Made by a program: the position numbers and the translations under genes
DNA from: Saprospiraceae bacterium
GTDB taxonomy: Bacteria; Bacteroidota; Bacteroidia; Chitinophagales; Saprospiraceae
DNA length: 64,000 bases
Assembly: GCA_016715965.1 (NCBI GenBank)
Contig: JADJXG010000001.1
Location: 310,001 to 374,000 of the forward strand
Direction: 5' to 3'
In this document: in pieces, positions 16,732 to 27,009 of the stretch
Position numbering within the stretch: position 1 is the first letter of the stretch
Layout of the letters: each line of letters begins with the position of its first letter
The notes under the pieces: generated by a model
The model's input: the letters and a program-made list of their open reading frames with translations, nothing else
The model's database searches: none
Told to the model about the DNA's origin: nothing

Positions 16732-19700
16732 ATGAAATCGCTATTGTGTTTTTTCGTCAATCTAATGGGATTGATGATTTGTCAAGCTCAGGTCTCTGGT
16801 TTGGTTTTCAGAGACTATAATCTGAATGGCTTAAGGGATTCCACAGATTTATATTTTGAGCCGGGAGAGCAAGGCATGATAGTTAAATTAACTGACCGTT
16901 TTGGAAATGTACTGCAAACCTCATCTGACAGTCTTGGATATTTCAATTTTCAAACTTTAGCAGGCCCCTCGTATAGAATTGAGTTTTTCCCAATAAAAAC
17001 AATGGACTTTTCTGGTCCAATCAATAATGCCGGTACCGCCTCTTCTGTAAGATTTATCCATGAAGATCCAACATTTATAATTTATGGAATCAATTATCCG
17101 GAAGATTATTGCCGCGATGCCAAAATTATGACCCCATGTTATGTCATTGGGGATCCACTGCATCCCAATTCTGACTTTAAAGACCTTGAAGCTTTTGTTT
17201 CCTGGAATGCTTCCAATGGAGGAAAAGATTTTAATTCCATAGTCCCTCAAATGCAGGGAGGAATGGCAGATAATCTCGATAAATTGTCTACTGCAAAAGA
17301 AATTGGATCCTGTTGGGGATTGGCCTACCAAAAACAAACCAATACAATTATTACCTCGGCCGTTTTAAAAAGACATGCCGGAATGGGACCACAAGGTCCG
17401 GGCGGACTTTATTTTATTGATGGCCAAACAAATACTGTTATAGGATCTTTGGATTTGAATTCAATTGGTGTCCCCAGCGGTTTATTTCCCAATAATGCCG
17501 ACAGACATTTACCACAAACTTTTCCGCCCATATCTGCTGATTCACTTGCATTTAGCTCCGTGGGTAAAATTTCCTACGGTGGCATGGAAATAAGCGAAGA
17601 TGGAAAAACATTGTATATCGTTGGATTACATACTAAAAAATTATATTCAATATTTATAGATCAACCGTTCAGAATGCCGTCCCTCATTGATGTGGACAGT
17701 TTCGCAATACCTCAGCTCAATTGTCAAAATGGTCAATTCCGGCCATGGGCAATTAGGCAGAGAAGAGGCAAACTGTACATTGGTGGTGTTTGTGATGCAT
17801 CGGGAATAGGTGGGAATTCATCAGACTTGATTGCAAATGTTCAGGAATTTGATCCCATCAATAAATCTTTCACAACGGTACTAGATTTCTCATTTGATTA
17901 TGAAATTATTCCAGACAATCCCCGATTTTTTCCATGGGTCGATGTATGGGATCCCATGTGGCCACAAGCACCCGCGGAGTTCTTTCAAAAACCCCAACCC
18001 ATTTTATCTGATATTGAATTTGACGGAGATGATTTTATGATTTTGGGTGTGATGGATCGTTTGAGTTTACAGACCGGAGTAAATCAAATGAGTACTTCAG
18101 GTACAGGCACCTATTCCGTTTTATCGCTGGGTGATTTATTAAGAGCCAGTCTGAATAGGAATACTGGAAAATTTGAATTAGAGCACAATGCGTCCGATGG
18201 AATCCGTCAAACTGCGGGGCGCAATACTGGTTTTGGCCCGGGCGGAGGAGAATACTATCATGGGGACGTGGCTGTTGACCATGCCTTGGCAAATATTGAA
18301 CCAGAAAGTTTGGCTGGAGGTCTGGCCCATTGTCCAGGTTCTCAGTTGATCATCAGCACCTCAACAGATGTATATGATTCATATACCAACGGTGTCGTTC
18401 AATTGGATAATCGGTATGGTTCGTGGGAAAAAAGATTCCAGATCATTCCGGCAGATTTTACCCTTTACATTGGAAAATCCAATGCCCTTGGCGATTTAAA
18501 ATTAAGATCCACTCCTGCACCTTTGGAAATTGGCAATTATGTGTGGAGAGACTTAAATGGTGATGGTATTCAGGATCCAATTGAGCCCCCTCTTCCAGAC
18601 ATCACATTGGAGTTATTACACAATGGAACAGTCATTGGTCTTGCAACCACCAACTCTTTGGGTCAATACATTTTTTCAAATGCGCCTCCTCCCGCAGATA
18701 ACCCATTTCCAAATTCTTTTATCTATGGAATCAATGAATTGACTGAAAATGAAACTTACACGGTCAGAATTCCAGACTATTCCTCTCAAATCGGATTAGT
18801 TAATTTATTAGCTACCACAGCACCAGGTATAAATCCTTTACTCCATGAAATTGACAACAACGGATTACAAAATGGTATACACATCGAAACCCAATTAAAA
18901 TCAGGGCTTTTTGGTCATAATAACCACAGCATTGATTTTGGATTTAATCCACAGATGCATGGAGAAGTGTCCAATCCACGTATTAATATTTCTCCTTGCA
19001 ACGGTCAACTGGGAAGTTTTGATCTGGACATCACAGTCGATGTCATGAATGGACCTGTTGGAGACTTAATGGTGGTCTTATCCACTGGTGAAAAAAGGAG
19101 AGTACCCGGTAAATCAATGGGAACCATTCAATATACCTTTAAAAATATTCCAACCAATGGGATTGAAGATGTGACTCTGCAAATATACTATGTAAATGAT
19201 ACCACCATTCGATTAGAAATCCCCAATGCTTTTGATCAACCCGCACCCTGCTGTGAGAACAATTATCAGATTTGCACCAATCGAGAAAATATTATTGAAC
19301 TTTCTGCACCCGATGGCTTTCAATTTTATTGTTGGTACATCTCGAGTTCGGGAACTGTCATCAGTAAGTTACAAAATTTACCCATCTTAAGTACTACTGC
19401 AGGATTGGAAGACAGTGTGGAAACTTATTATTTTATCGCGATCGATTCATTGGGCGATACCATCAGACAACATTGTGGTTACACCATCACTATGATTGAA
19501 TGTTGTGGCATAAAAGTAACAAATCAATTCCAAACCGAATGCAATAACAATGGTACATTGTATGATTTGACAGATGATTGGTTTGCAGTTTTTCTGCAAG
19601 TGGACAATCCTGATCCTGGTTTATCCAACCAGTTTGAAGTGGTCTTTAATGGCGATGTTATGAAAACCATTCCTTATGGAAGTGGCGATGTGGTGGGTAC

Positions 19701-22700
19701 TTCCATTAATCGACCCTTCAAAGCAGATGGGCAATCAATCTACAAAATTATCATTCGAGACGTGGATAATCCAACCTGTCAGGATTCTGTTATAACTGCA
19801 ATTAGCAGCTGTCCGGCGCCACAGATCAAGTTGGAAAAAAGTTTAATTTCAACTGAAGTTCAATCAGATGCAAGTTACATCGTCAGATATAGAATAACTG
19901 TACACAACGAAGGAGATGATGTTGGTTTTTATAATCTCATTGATGATCCTGAATTCGACAATGATTTGATTATCAATTCAAGCTTTTACACCACCAACAT
20001 TCCAGGCAAAGGGGGTGCCGCACTTTTAGGAACCGGACCATGGACTTTGGTCAGCAATCAGTTAATCCAACCGGGAACGACACACACAATTTCTATTACA
20101 TTTAATGTACGCGCAGAATTAAGCCAGAATTCTCAAGGAGATGGAATCTATACGCCATGTGGCACTGCGTTAGGAAATCTGCCTTCTTCAGGAGAGGGTT
20201 TGTTTAACAGAGCTTTATTGGATCTTGGAGCCGACGGATCTAATGACTTAATCGACACCGTTTGTGCAGAATTGGCCATTTTAACATTGGACAAAGAAAT
20301 TTTAAGCACAAATCAAACAGAAAAAAATCAACACGAAATTCTATACAGAATAATTGTAAAGAATAATGGTGGTATATCGGGCAGCTATAACTTAATTGAC
20401 AGACCGGGATGGGATGATGATATTAGCATTACCAGTGCCGAACTGAAAACTAGTTTTGGAATGGAAATCCTATTACCCAATAATGTGCCCTTGATTGGAT
20501 GGATAATTGCACAAAATAGATCCCTTAATCCATTGGGATCAGATACATTTCTATTAACGATCCATGGTGAATTGGATTTGAACCCTTCTAGTTTGGGTAA
20601 TAATAGCTACAGAACTTGTGGATGGACAAATCCGTTGATTCCAAGAACTGGTGAGGGTCTTTTTAATGTTGCGATGTTGGATCTCACCAATGACCTTCGT
20701 CCTGAAAGAAGAGACAGCATTTGCGGTGATCTTTCCCAAATCATCCATACAAAATCAATTTCTGGTTCAAATTACCATTCTGACGGTACCCAGACTTTGA
20801 CTTATCAAATATTGGTGGCCAATGAAGGTGGCAAATCGACCCAATATTCTTTGTGGGATAAGCCTCAATTTGATGACGACATTGTAATATTGGATGCAAA
20901 ATATACCATCAATTCTGAACCAGAGCAAACCATTGGTAATATTCTTCCTTCTTCTGGATGGCAATTGGTTTCCCAAAAATCTCTCGATGGCTCAAAGGTT
21001 GATACTATTCTCCTACAAGTCCATTTAATGCTCGATTTAAGCGATTCAAGTCCGGGAGATCAAGTGTTCAATGACTGTCAATATTTTGGAGACCAATACA
21101 TCCCTGAGAATGGCTTATTCAATGAATCCCTATTGGATTACAATTCTGATGGTATACCAGATCAGAGAGATACCGTTTGCTCTCAGTTTGATTATTATGA
21201 TTTGGCACTCCGAAAAATTAGTCTCAACATCAATCCTGTCAATAAAGGATCCAATGCTGCATTTAGGATAACGGTTTTCAATCAAGGAAATCAAATCGCA
21301 AAGAAAATTCAAATTTTAGATTATTTGACTTTGGCTTATGTCTTTGATCCCAACAACAATCCGGGTTGGGTAAAAACCAATGACAGCACCCTCAGCTTTG
21401 AGATAAGTGAATTGGCTCCGGGTGATTCCTTGAACATTGACCTCATTCTTCAGACAAGCTCGTTTATTCAAGATAAACCATTTGACATCAATGCCTCTGA
21501 AATTGGCTCCTTCCTATCCATCGAACTTAAACAAACAGTAGATGTGGACTCGTCGCCAGATGCTGATAAATACAATGACAATCAACCAACACCCAATGGA
21601 CCGGATGATGATCAGATTGCAGGAAAAAGAAAATTTAGAATTCATGAAGATGAGGATGACCACGACGTTGCCACAACTTCATTTTTTGACCTTGCACTAA
21701 GAAAAGTATTGGTGACTCCGCCACCTTATAGATACAATGACATTCTCAACTTTAAAATATCGATATACAACCAAGGTAATGTGGCATCCAGCAAAGTAGA
21801 TATTGTGGATTATATACCAAAAGGATACCAGTTTGAACCTTCAATCAATCCTGGATGGTCCTACCATGGAGATAAAGCAATTTACACCCATACCCAAGAA
21901 ATTGTTCCAGGTGATAGCGCTGAAATTTTTATTTATCTGACTTTTATTCAGACAGATCATCCTTCAAAATGGATAAACGAAGCAGAAATACAACATTCCT
22001 ACATCAAATATTTTCACTTGATTTATTTTGTACAAAATGATCTGGACAGCAAGCCTGATTCAATAAAAGGAAATGATGCCGGAGGTTATGTCAAATCAGA
22101 TTCTGATGATCATATCAACGATGATGGACTGGATTATAATCTTGATGGAATCACAGATGAAGACGATCACGACCCTGCTGTACCTTTTGTTTGGGACCTT
22201 GCGCTCGTTAAATATCTAAAATCTGTTGCGCCCCATTTTCCAGAACAAAATCTTGAATTTGTCATTACGATTCACAATCAGGGGACAGATACGGTCGGTA
22301 GTGTGGGCATTCTAGACTACCTTACTTTGGCCTATCAATTTGACCAAAGTTTAAATCCGGGTTGGGTACAGAATGGCAAGTTCTTAGAATATTTTCTTCA
22401 AAGCAAAATAAATCCTGGTGATAGTGCATCGATTTCATTGTTTTTGAAACTAAATAAAGGCAAAAGGCCTTTGGACGATTACATTAATTATGCTGAAATA
22501 AAAAGTTCCTCGGACATTAGAGGCAACGATCGAACAGGGTTTGATTTGGACAGTGAAGAAAGCTCAGACAGTGATGAAGAGAGAACAGTTATTCCGGGTG
22601 GATTGGATGACAATAACACCTTGAGGAATGGTGCAGCTGGTGTAGAGGATGACCATGACCCCGCCGTACCAGAAATATTTGATTTGGCTTTGCGCAAAAC

Positions 22701-24759
22701 CTTACTGACAAATACACCGGTGAAATACGGTCAGGAAATCGAATTTAAAATTACCATCTTCAACCAGGGTTTAATTGCTGCAAGTGAGATAGAAATTGTC
22801 GATTATCTTCCAGAGGGCTTGGAATTTGTATTACAGGCTAATTGGAATTACAATCCGGTCAACAGAAAAGCATACTATATTTGGTCTGGAATTTTAGAAT
22901 CAGGTGACAGTATTGAATTGTCCATCCGATTAAGGGTGCACTCCAAATATTCTGGTGGAATGGAATTGACCAATTATTCTGAGATTAAATCTGCCAAAGA
23001 TTATTCAGGTTTAATTTACACCAGAGATATTGATTCATTTTTTGATGAGGATCCTTTCAATGATATTGGAGGTGAAGTGGAGTCAGCTACTGACAACCAT
23101 ATTACAGACGATGGCTTTGATTCTGATCAGGATGGAATTCAGGACGAAGATGACCATGATCCAAGCTTTGTTCCTTTGGTTGATTTTGCACTAATCAAAG
23201 AAATACTTACTCCATATTCTGTTGCAGTTGGTGATACTGTACTTTTTAAGATGGTTGTATACAACCAAGGAAACATACCCAGTAGCAGAATCACAGTAAT
23301 TGATTATATAAATCATGCATTTGAATTTCCAACCAATCAATTTCCAGGATGGGCTTATAACCTACAAAACAATATGGAATATACCTTTCAAAATACCTTG
23401 TTACCAGGTCAATCTGATTCAGTATATCTTCGATTAAAAATAGGCCAAGTGAATCAGGTTTCTGATTTATTCAACTATGCAGAAATTCTCAGGGTTTGGG
23501 ATACCATTCATCAGGAAATTGCCCATTTGGACGCAGATAGTTATCCCGGATCCAATACTGCACGAGAGCAAGAAGTAATCCCCAGTCATCCCTGGGATAA
23601 TGTGAAGGATCAGGGTGGTAATGCGGTCAATCAAGACGAAGATGATCACGATGTTGCAGGAGTTTTCGGCAGAGCAAAACTCGGTGATATGGTTTGGCAT
23701 GACAAAAATGCAAATGGAATCATGGATTTTGGGGAAGAAGCAATCAAAGGGATTGTGGTTCAATTATTTTCTTTGCCCAATAAATCCTTCATCAAATCAA
23801 CCAGTACCAATTCAAATGGAAAGTATTTATTTGAAGATTTACCTCCAGGTAATTACTATGTTCGATTTATTGTTCCCTCGCCGTGGATAGTTACTTCGGC
23901 CCTGTCAGGTAGTAATCATGAATTAGATTCTGACCTGGACGGAACTTTTGGCAATGGGACCACCAGAATGATTACACTCAATGCCGGAGACGAAGATCTA
24001 AGTTGGGATCTTGGATTGTATCAGTGTATGCAAATATCAGGTGCAATATTTTATGACAACAACAAGGACGGGATTAGACAAGCCAATGAAAGTGGAATCA
24101 ATGGATTGACCATATACCTACATGATCTATCGACCAAAAAAGTAATCACGACAACTCGGACAGCTTATGACGGGAAAGAACCTGTTTTCCATGATGGAAA
24201 CTATAGGTTTTGCGTAAAACCTGGCGCCTACTACATTCGGGCTCATGCACTTTCCGGATTTGTTGTTACAAAATTCCAACAAGGAACTGATCAAAAAATA
24301 GATTCTGATTTATCTGAACAATTTGGACCATTTACCAGTATTCCAATTTCAGGATTATCTTGTGACACCATTTCAAATCTTGGAGGGGGAGTTTTCAATC
24401 CCAATTGGATAAAACTTGAAAAAGAACAAATCGAAAAATGGGATGGCAATGTTGATGATTCCAATAATTTCTACTCAATTACCAATAAGGATACTGACCA
24501 TAATGACATTGTAATTTACCCAAATCCGGCACACAATGAACTCTATCTACATTATCCATGTGATTCAGAAAAAGGTTTTCTAGTGGAAATAATGAACCTG
24601 TATGGCCAAAACGTTCCAATATTTAAGATGGAATATGATCAGAAAAATGAATATCAAAAATTCGACATAAGTCATCTCCTCGACGGAACTTATCTTATAA
24701 AAGTAATTTGCAACGATGTACAAACTTACAGAATGCTGCAAAAAATATCCTCACGATAA
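16732..24759 (+). CDS. Giant T9SS type A cargo protein with SdrD-B, DUF11 and acidic calcium-type repeats
   Basis: A 2675-residue secreted protein with a signal peptide at 1-20. SdrD-B-like domains occur at about 20-100, 598-690, 2317-2430 and 2434-2530 (VWRDLNGDG, VWHDKNANG, FYDNNKDG). Residues about 110-595 look like a beta-propeller (phrases ITSAVLKRHAG, KTLYIVGLHTKKLY, KLYIGGVCD). Three DUF11-type repeats start near 1031, 1184 and 1338, each ending in a GEGLFN- or NGLFN-like motif. Five longer repeats of about 165 residues start near 1489, 1652, 1821, 1983 and 2151 with DLALRK or DFALIK and are separated by Asp-rich linkers with EDDHD that could bind calcium. The last 85 residues, from IVIYPNPAHNELYL to a basic end, are a T9SS type A sorting domain. 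It is probably a long surface fibre or adhesin (inference). It ends 3 bp from the convergent SET gene. Confidence 0.92.
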   Translation: MKSLLCFFVNLMGLMICQAQVSGLVFRDYNLNGLRDSTDLYFEPGEQGMIVKLTDRFGNVLQTSSDSLGYFNFQTLAGPSYRIEFFPIKTMDFSGPINNAGTASSVRFIHEDPTFIIYGINYPEDYCRDAKIMTPCYVIGDPLHPNSDFKDLEAFVSWNASNGGKDFNSIVPQMQGGMADNLDKLSTAKEIGSCWGLAYQKQTNTIITSAVLKRHAGMGPQGPGGLYFIDGQTNTVIGSLDLNSIGVPSGLFPNNADRHLPQTFPPISADSLAFSSVGKISYGGMEISEDGKTLYIVGLHTKKLYSIFIDQPFRMPSLIDVDSFAIPQLNCQNGQFRPWAIRQRRGKLYIGGVCDASGIGGNSSDLIANVQEFDPINKSFTTVLDFSFDYEIIPDNPRFFPWVDVWDPMWPQAPAEFFQKPQPILSDIEFDGDDFMILGVMDRLSLQTGVNQMSTSGTGTYSVLSLGDLLRASLNRNTGKFELEHNASDGIRQTAGRNTGFGPGGGEYYHGDVAVDHALANIEPESLAGGLAHCPGSQLIISTSTDVYDSYTNGVVQLDNRYGSWEKRFQIIPADFTLYIGKSNALGDLKLRSTPAPLEIGNYVWRDLNGDGIQDPIEPPLPDITLELLHNGTVIGLATTNSLGQYIFSNAPPPADNPFPNSFIYGINELTENETYTVRIPDYSSQIGLVNLLATTAPGINPLLHEIDNNGLQNGIHIETQLKSGLFGHNNHSIDFGFNPQMHGEVSNPRINISPCNGQLGSFDLDITVDVMNGPVGDLMVVLSTGEKRRVPGKSMGTIQYTFKNIPTNGIEDVTLQIYYVNDTTIRLEIPNAFDQPAPCCENNYQICTNRENIIELSAPDGFQFYCWYISSSGTVISKLQNLPILSTTAGLEDSVETYYFIAIDSLGDTIRQHCGYTITMIECCGIKVTNQFQTECNNNGTLYDLTDDWFAVFLQVDNPDPGLSNQFEVVFNGDVMKTIPYGSGDVVGTSINRPFKADGQSIYKIIIRDVDNPTCQDSVITAISSCPAPQIKLEKSLISTEVQSDASYIVRYRITVHNEGDDVGFYNLIDDPEFDNDLIINSSFYTTNIPGKGGAALLGTGPWTLVSNQLIQPGTTHTISITFNVRAELSQNSQGDGIYTPCGTALGNLPSSGEGLFNRALLDLGADGSNDLIDTVCAELAILTLDKEILSTNQTEKNQHEILYRIIVKNNGGISGSYNLIDRPGWDDDISITSAELKTSFGMEILLPNNVPLIGWIIAQNRSLNPLGSDTFLLTIHGELDLNPSSLGNNSYRTCGWTNPLIPRTGEGLFNVAMLDLTNDLRPERRDSICGDLSQIIHTKSISGSNYHSDGTQTLTYQILVANEGGKSTQYSLWDKPQFDDDIVILDAKYTINSEPEQTIGNILPSSGWQLVSQKSLDGSKVDTILLQVHLMLDLSDSSPGDQVFNDCQYFGDQYIPENGLFNESLLDYNSDGIPDQRDTVCSQFDYYDLALRKISLNINPVNKGSNAAFRITVFNQGNQIAKKIQILDYLTLAYVFDPNNNPGWVKTNDSTLSFEISELAPGDSLNIDLILQTSSFIQDKPFDINASEIGSFLSIELKQTVDVDSSPDADKYNDNQPTPNGPDDDQIAGKRKFRIHEDEDDHDVATTSFFDLALRKVLVTPPPYRYNDILNFKISIYNQGNVASSKVDIVDYIPKGYQFEPSINPGWSYHGDKAIYTHTQEIVPGDSAEIFIYLTFIQTDHPSKWINEAEIQHSYIKYFHLIYFVQNDLDSKPDSIKGNDAGGYVKSDSDDHINDDGLDYNLDGITDEDDHDPAVPFVWDLALVKYLKSVAPHFPEQNLEFVITIHNQGTDTVGSVGILDYLTLAYQFDQSLNPGWVQNGKFLEYFLQSKINPGDSASISLFLKLNKGKRPLDDYINYAEIKSSSDIRGNDRTGFDLDSEESSDSDEERTVIPGGLDDNNTLRNGAAGVEDDHDPAVPEIFDLALRKTLLTNTPVKYGQEIEFKITIFNQGLIAASEIEIVDYLPEGLEFVLQANWNYNPVNRKAYYIWSGILESGDSIELSIRLRVHSKYSGGMELTNYSEIKSAKDYSGLIYTRDIDSFFDEDPFNDIGGEVESATDNHITDDGFDSDQDGIQDEDDHDPSFVPLVDFALIKEILTPYSVAVGDTVLFKMVVYNQGNIPSSRITVIDYINHAFEFPTNQFPGWAYNLQNNMEYTFQNTLLPGQSDSVYLRLKIGQVNQVSDLFNYAEILRVWDTIHQEIAHLDADSYPGSNTAREQEVIPSHPWDNVKDQGGNAVNQDEDDHDVAGVFGRAKLGDMVWHDKNANGIMDFGEEAIKGIVVQLFSLPNKSFIKSTSTNSNGKYLFEDLPPGNYYVRFIVPSPWIVTSALSGSNHELDSDLDGTFGNGTTRMITLNAGDEDLSWDLGLYQCMQISGAIFYDNNKDGIRQANESGINGLTIYLHDLSTKKVITTTRTAYDGKEPVFHDGNYRFCVKPGAYYIRAHALSGFVVTKFQQGTDQKIDSDLSEQFGPFTSIPISGLSCDTISNLGGGVFNPNWIKLEKEQIEKWDGNVDDSNNFYSITNKDTDHNDIVIYPNPAHNELYLHYPCDSEKGFLVEIMNLYGQNVPIFKMEYDQKNEYQKFDISHLLDGTYLIKVICNDVQTYRMLQKISSR

Positions 24760-24762
24760 TTT

Positions 24763-25188
24763 TTACAAGGTAGAAGGCAAACGAATTCTCCTGATTCGTT
24801 TGCCGGTTGTATCAAACCACAATTCATCGGTGCAGTTGGGATCACCATGGTAGTTTACTGTAATTTCAATTCCGGGCAGAATATCTTCAATGGCATAAAA
24901 ATCAATATTTCCGTTTTCTTCATCGTAGACAAATTCTGCATTCGGTTGATACGAATGATTGTAAATCGAACCAAAACCCAAAGCAATTGCCGCTTCCTGA
25001 TCAAATTTCCCCCAAACAAAATAATAATCGTGAAGTTCGGTCTGATGAATGACATCCACCTCGTTCTCAGGGATGACAATGACTGGGCAAACTTCAATGA
25101 GATCACCTGAATTAATTTTTGCAGCAGTAAAAACTCCCCTTCCTGATATTTCAGAATGCATGACAAATAGACCAGGTATGCGTTGCAT
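24763..25188 (-). CDS. SET domain protein (putative protein-lysine methyltransferase)
   Basis: A 141-residue protein that is almost only a SET domain. Conserved parts are ISGRGVF (residues 14-20, AdoMet site), GFGSIYNHSYQPNAEF with the Asn77-His78-Ser79 knot motif, and GIEITVNYHGD with the likely catalytic Tyr113. No pre-SET cysteines are present; a single Cys119 follows. SET proteins transfer methyl groups from S-adenosylmethionine to lysines; small bacterial versions have unknown substrates. The gene is transcribed divergently from prs out of overlapping promoters, with a leader of about 23 nt. Confidence 0.88.
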   Translation of the reverse strand: MQRIPGLFVMHSEISGRGVFTAAKINSGDLIEVCPVIVIPENEVDVIHQTELHDYYFVWGKFDQEAAIALGFGSIYNHSYQPNAEFVYDEENGNIDFYAIEDILPGIEITVNYHGDPNCTDELWFDTTGKRIRRIRLPSTL

Positions 25189-25205
25189 ATTGTATGAATA
25201 GCTAA

Positions 25206-25250
25206 TTTGTAATAAAGCAAAATTACTACCTTTGAACTTCTATTTCAAAA
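25206..25250. promoter_or_regulatory. Interlocked divergent promoters of the SET gene and prs
   Basis: Plus strand for prs: TTTG at 25206-25209, 17 bp, TACCTTTG at 25227-25234. Minus strand for the SET gene: TTTTG at 25250-25246, 20 bp, TAATTTTG at 25225-25218. Both sets match the Bacteroidota consensus with good spacing and overlap almost completely. Confidence 0.75.
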
Positions 25251-25252
25251 CT

Positions 25253-26188
25253 ATGGTGGATGTTAAACTATTTTCGGGAACTCAATCCAGGTATCTAGCC
25301 AGTCAGATTGCTGACCACTATGGAGAATCTTTAGGCAATATGACCATCCAGAAATTTTCGGATGGCGAAATGCAACCAGTTATTAACGAATCCGTTAGAG
25401 GTACCTTTTCATTTTTTATTCAGTCCACCTTTTCTCCAGCTGATAATCTTCTGGAGCTTTTGCTGATGATTGATGCTGCCAAAAGGGCTTCCGCCGATTA
25501 CATTACCGCTGTCATACCTTACTTTGGCTATGCAAGACAAGATCGCAAAGACAAACCAAGGGTGCCCATTTCCTCCAAATTGATTGCAAATTTGATTCAG
25601 GCCGCTGGTGCACACAGAATTATGACCATGGATCTCCACGCAGATCAGATTCAGGGGTTCTTTGATATCCCGGTGGACCATCTCAAATCGGAGGCCATTT
25701 TTATGCCTTTTCTGGAACAAACAGATCTCACAAATGCCATATTTGCCTGCGCGGATGTAGGAGGAGTCAAAAGAGCCAGAGCCTATGCCAAATATTTTCA
25801 AAAAGACCTGGTAATTTGTGACAAGTATCGCAAAAAAGCCAATGAAGTTGAAGGAATTACAGTTATCGGAGATCCTGCCGGTAAAGAGGTTTATTTGATT
25901 GATGACATAGTTGATACCGCAGGAACTTTATCAAAGGCCGCTGATGCATTGATCGCAAAAGGAGCTACAAAGGTAAAAGCCATTTGCACCCATCCTGTCT
26001 TGTCTGGAAAGGCATACGACATCATCGCAAATTCTGCCTTGGACGAACTGGTGGTTTCTGATACCATTCCATTGCTAAAGAGCTCTCCAAAAATAACTGT
26101 CCTGTCCTCTTCCAAACTTTTTGCAAGGGCCATCCGAAATACACATGAACACAGATCTATTACCGCTTTGTTTATGGATAAAGGATAA
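25253..26188 (+). CDS. prs: Ribose-phosphate pyrophosphokinase (PRPP synthetase)
   Basis: A 311-residue cytoplasmic enzyme that makes 5-phosphoribosyl diphosphate from ribose 5-phosphate and ATP for nucleotide, His and Trp synthesis. Visible motifs are KFSDGEMQ (ribose-phosphate side), the flexible ATP loop YFGYARQDRKD, DLHADQIQGFFDIPVD, and the PRPP-binding loop LIDDIVDTAGTL. The frame is open back to a TTG at 25232, but that codon lies inside the -7 box, so the ATG at 25253 is the start; this also gives the standard length. Transcription starts about 13 nt before it. A small AT-rich hairpin follows at 26214. Confidence 0.97.
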   Translation: MVDVKLFSGTQSRYLASQIADHYGESLGNMTIQKFSDGEMQPVINESVRGTFSFFIQSTFSPADNLLELLLMIDAAKRASADYITAVIPYFGYARQDRKDKPRVPISSKLIANLIQAAGAHRIMTMDLHADQIQGFFDIPVDHLKSEAIFMPFLEQTDLTNAIFACADVGGVKRARAYAKYFQKDLVICDKYRKKANEVEGITVIGDPAGKEVYLIDDIVDTAGTLSKAADALIAKGATKVKAICTHPVLSGKAYDIIANSALDELVVSDTIPLLKSSPKITVLSSSKLFARAIRNTHEHRSITALFMDKG

Positions 26189-26213
26189 ATGTTAGGCCCA
26201 TAATAATTTATAT

Positions 26214-26239
26214 ATTAATTTATTTTATCATAAATTAAT
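26214..26239 (+). terminator. Possible weak terminator after prs
   Basis: ATTAATTTAT (26214-26223) and ATAAATTAAT (26230-26239) pair over 10 bp with a 6-nt loop, 26 bp after the prs stop. The stem is all A-T and there is no clear T-run, so the call is tentative. Confidence 0.35.
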
Positions 26240-26300
26240 TCTCTTCGCTAGACTTTAACATTTCGTTGTTTAAATTTCAACTGTGGTAAAAAATATTTCT

Positions 26301-26308
26301 TACCTTTG
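26301..26308 (+). promoter_or_regulatory. -7 box of rplY
   Basis: TACCTTTG followed by C lies 33 bp before the ATG at 26342. A CTG at 26281-26283 sits at the -33 position with a 17-bp spacer. Confidence 0.6.
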
Positions 26309-26341
26309 CGCTCCTTTAAGTTAAATTAAAAGAAATAAGTA

Positions 26342-26926
26342 ATGGAAACAGTACGCATTCAAGGCCTCTTGAGAGACAAAAATGGCAAAGAGGCTGCTAA
26401 ACGGTACCGGGCCCAGGGTTTGGTTCCTTGCGTTTTATACTCCAAGGATGATCATGTTCAATTTTGTGTGAATCCAGCCGATTTGAAACATCTTGTTTTT
26501 AGTCCGGATTTTAAAGTAGCGGAAATAGACATTCAAGGTAAAGCTTATAAGTGCATCTTAAAGGAAATCCAATGGCACCCTGTGACAGATGCAGTTGTTC
26601 ACATTGATTTTTTGCAATTAATTCCTTCTGTTCCAGTAAAAGTGGAATTGCCTATTCGTCTTAAAGGAGCGGCCCAAGGTGTCAAATCCGGGGGAAAACT
26701 GATCCAAAGGATGAGAATGGTTAAAATTAAGACCGTTCCAGAAAATTTGATTTCTGAAATGCAGGCTGATGTAACGAATTTGGATCTTGGACAGACCATG
26801 CGAATCAGGGATATCCGTACGGAAAAGGGAGTTGAAATCCTGACTCCTGCGGCGACACCGATCGTTTCAATCGAAATCCCAAGGGCTTTGAAAACAGCGG
26901 AGGCTGCTGCTCCTGCCAAAAAGTAA
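26342..26926 (+). CDS. rplY: Ribosomal protein bL25, CTC form
   Basis: A 194-residue protein of the two-domain CTC type. Residues 1-90 are the 5S rRNA-binding L25 domain (VRIQGLLRDKNGKEAAKRYR, VPCVLYSKDD, then CILKEIQWHPVTDAVVHIDF). Residues about 95-180 are the TL5/CTC C-terminal beta domain (VPVKVELPIRLKGAAQGVKSGG, LDLGQTMRIRDI). An Ala/Lys-rich tail ends the protein. It binds 5S rRNA in the central protuberance of the 50S subunit. In many Bacteroidota prs precedes rplY, as here, often followed by pth; pth is absent. Confidence 0.95.
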   Translation: METVRIQGLLRDKNGKEAAKRYRAQGLVPCVLYSKDDHVQFCVNPADLKHLVFSPDFKVAEIDIQGKAYKCILKEIQWHPVTDAVVHIDFLQLIPSVPVKVELPIRLKGAAQGVKSGGKLIQRMRMVKIKTVPENLISEMQADVTNLDLGQTMRIRDIRTEKGVEILTPAATPIVSIEIPRALKTAEAAAPAKK

Positions 26927-27009
26927 AGATTTCTAAGTTATTAGTATATATATTTAGGGCCTTAATTTCTAATTTTTGGTCTCTCGAGGTTATTACAACA
27001 GATAAAGTT

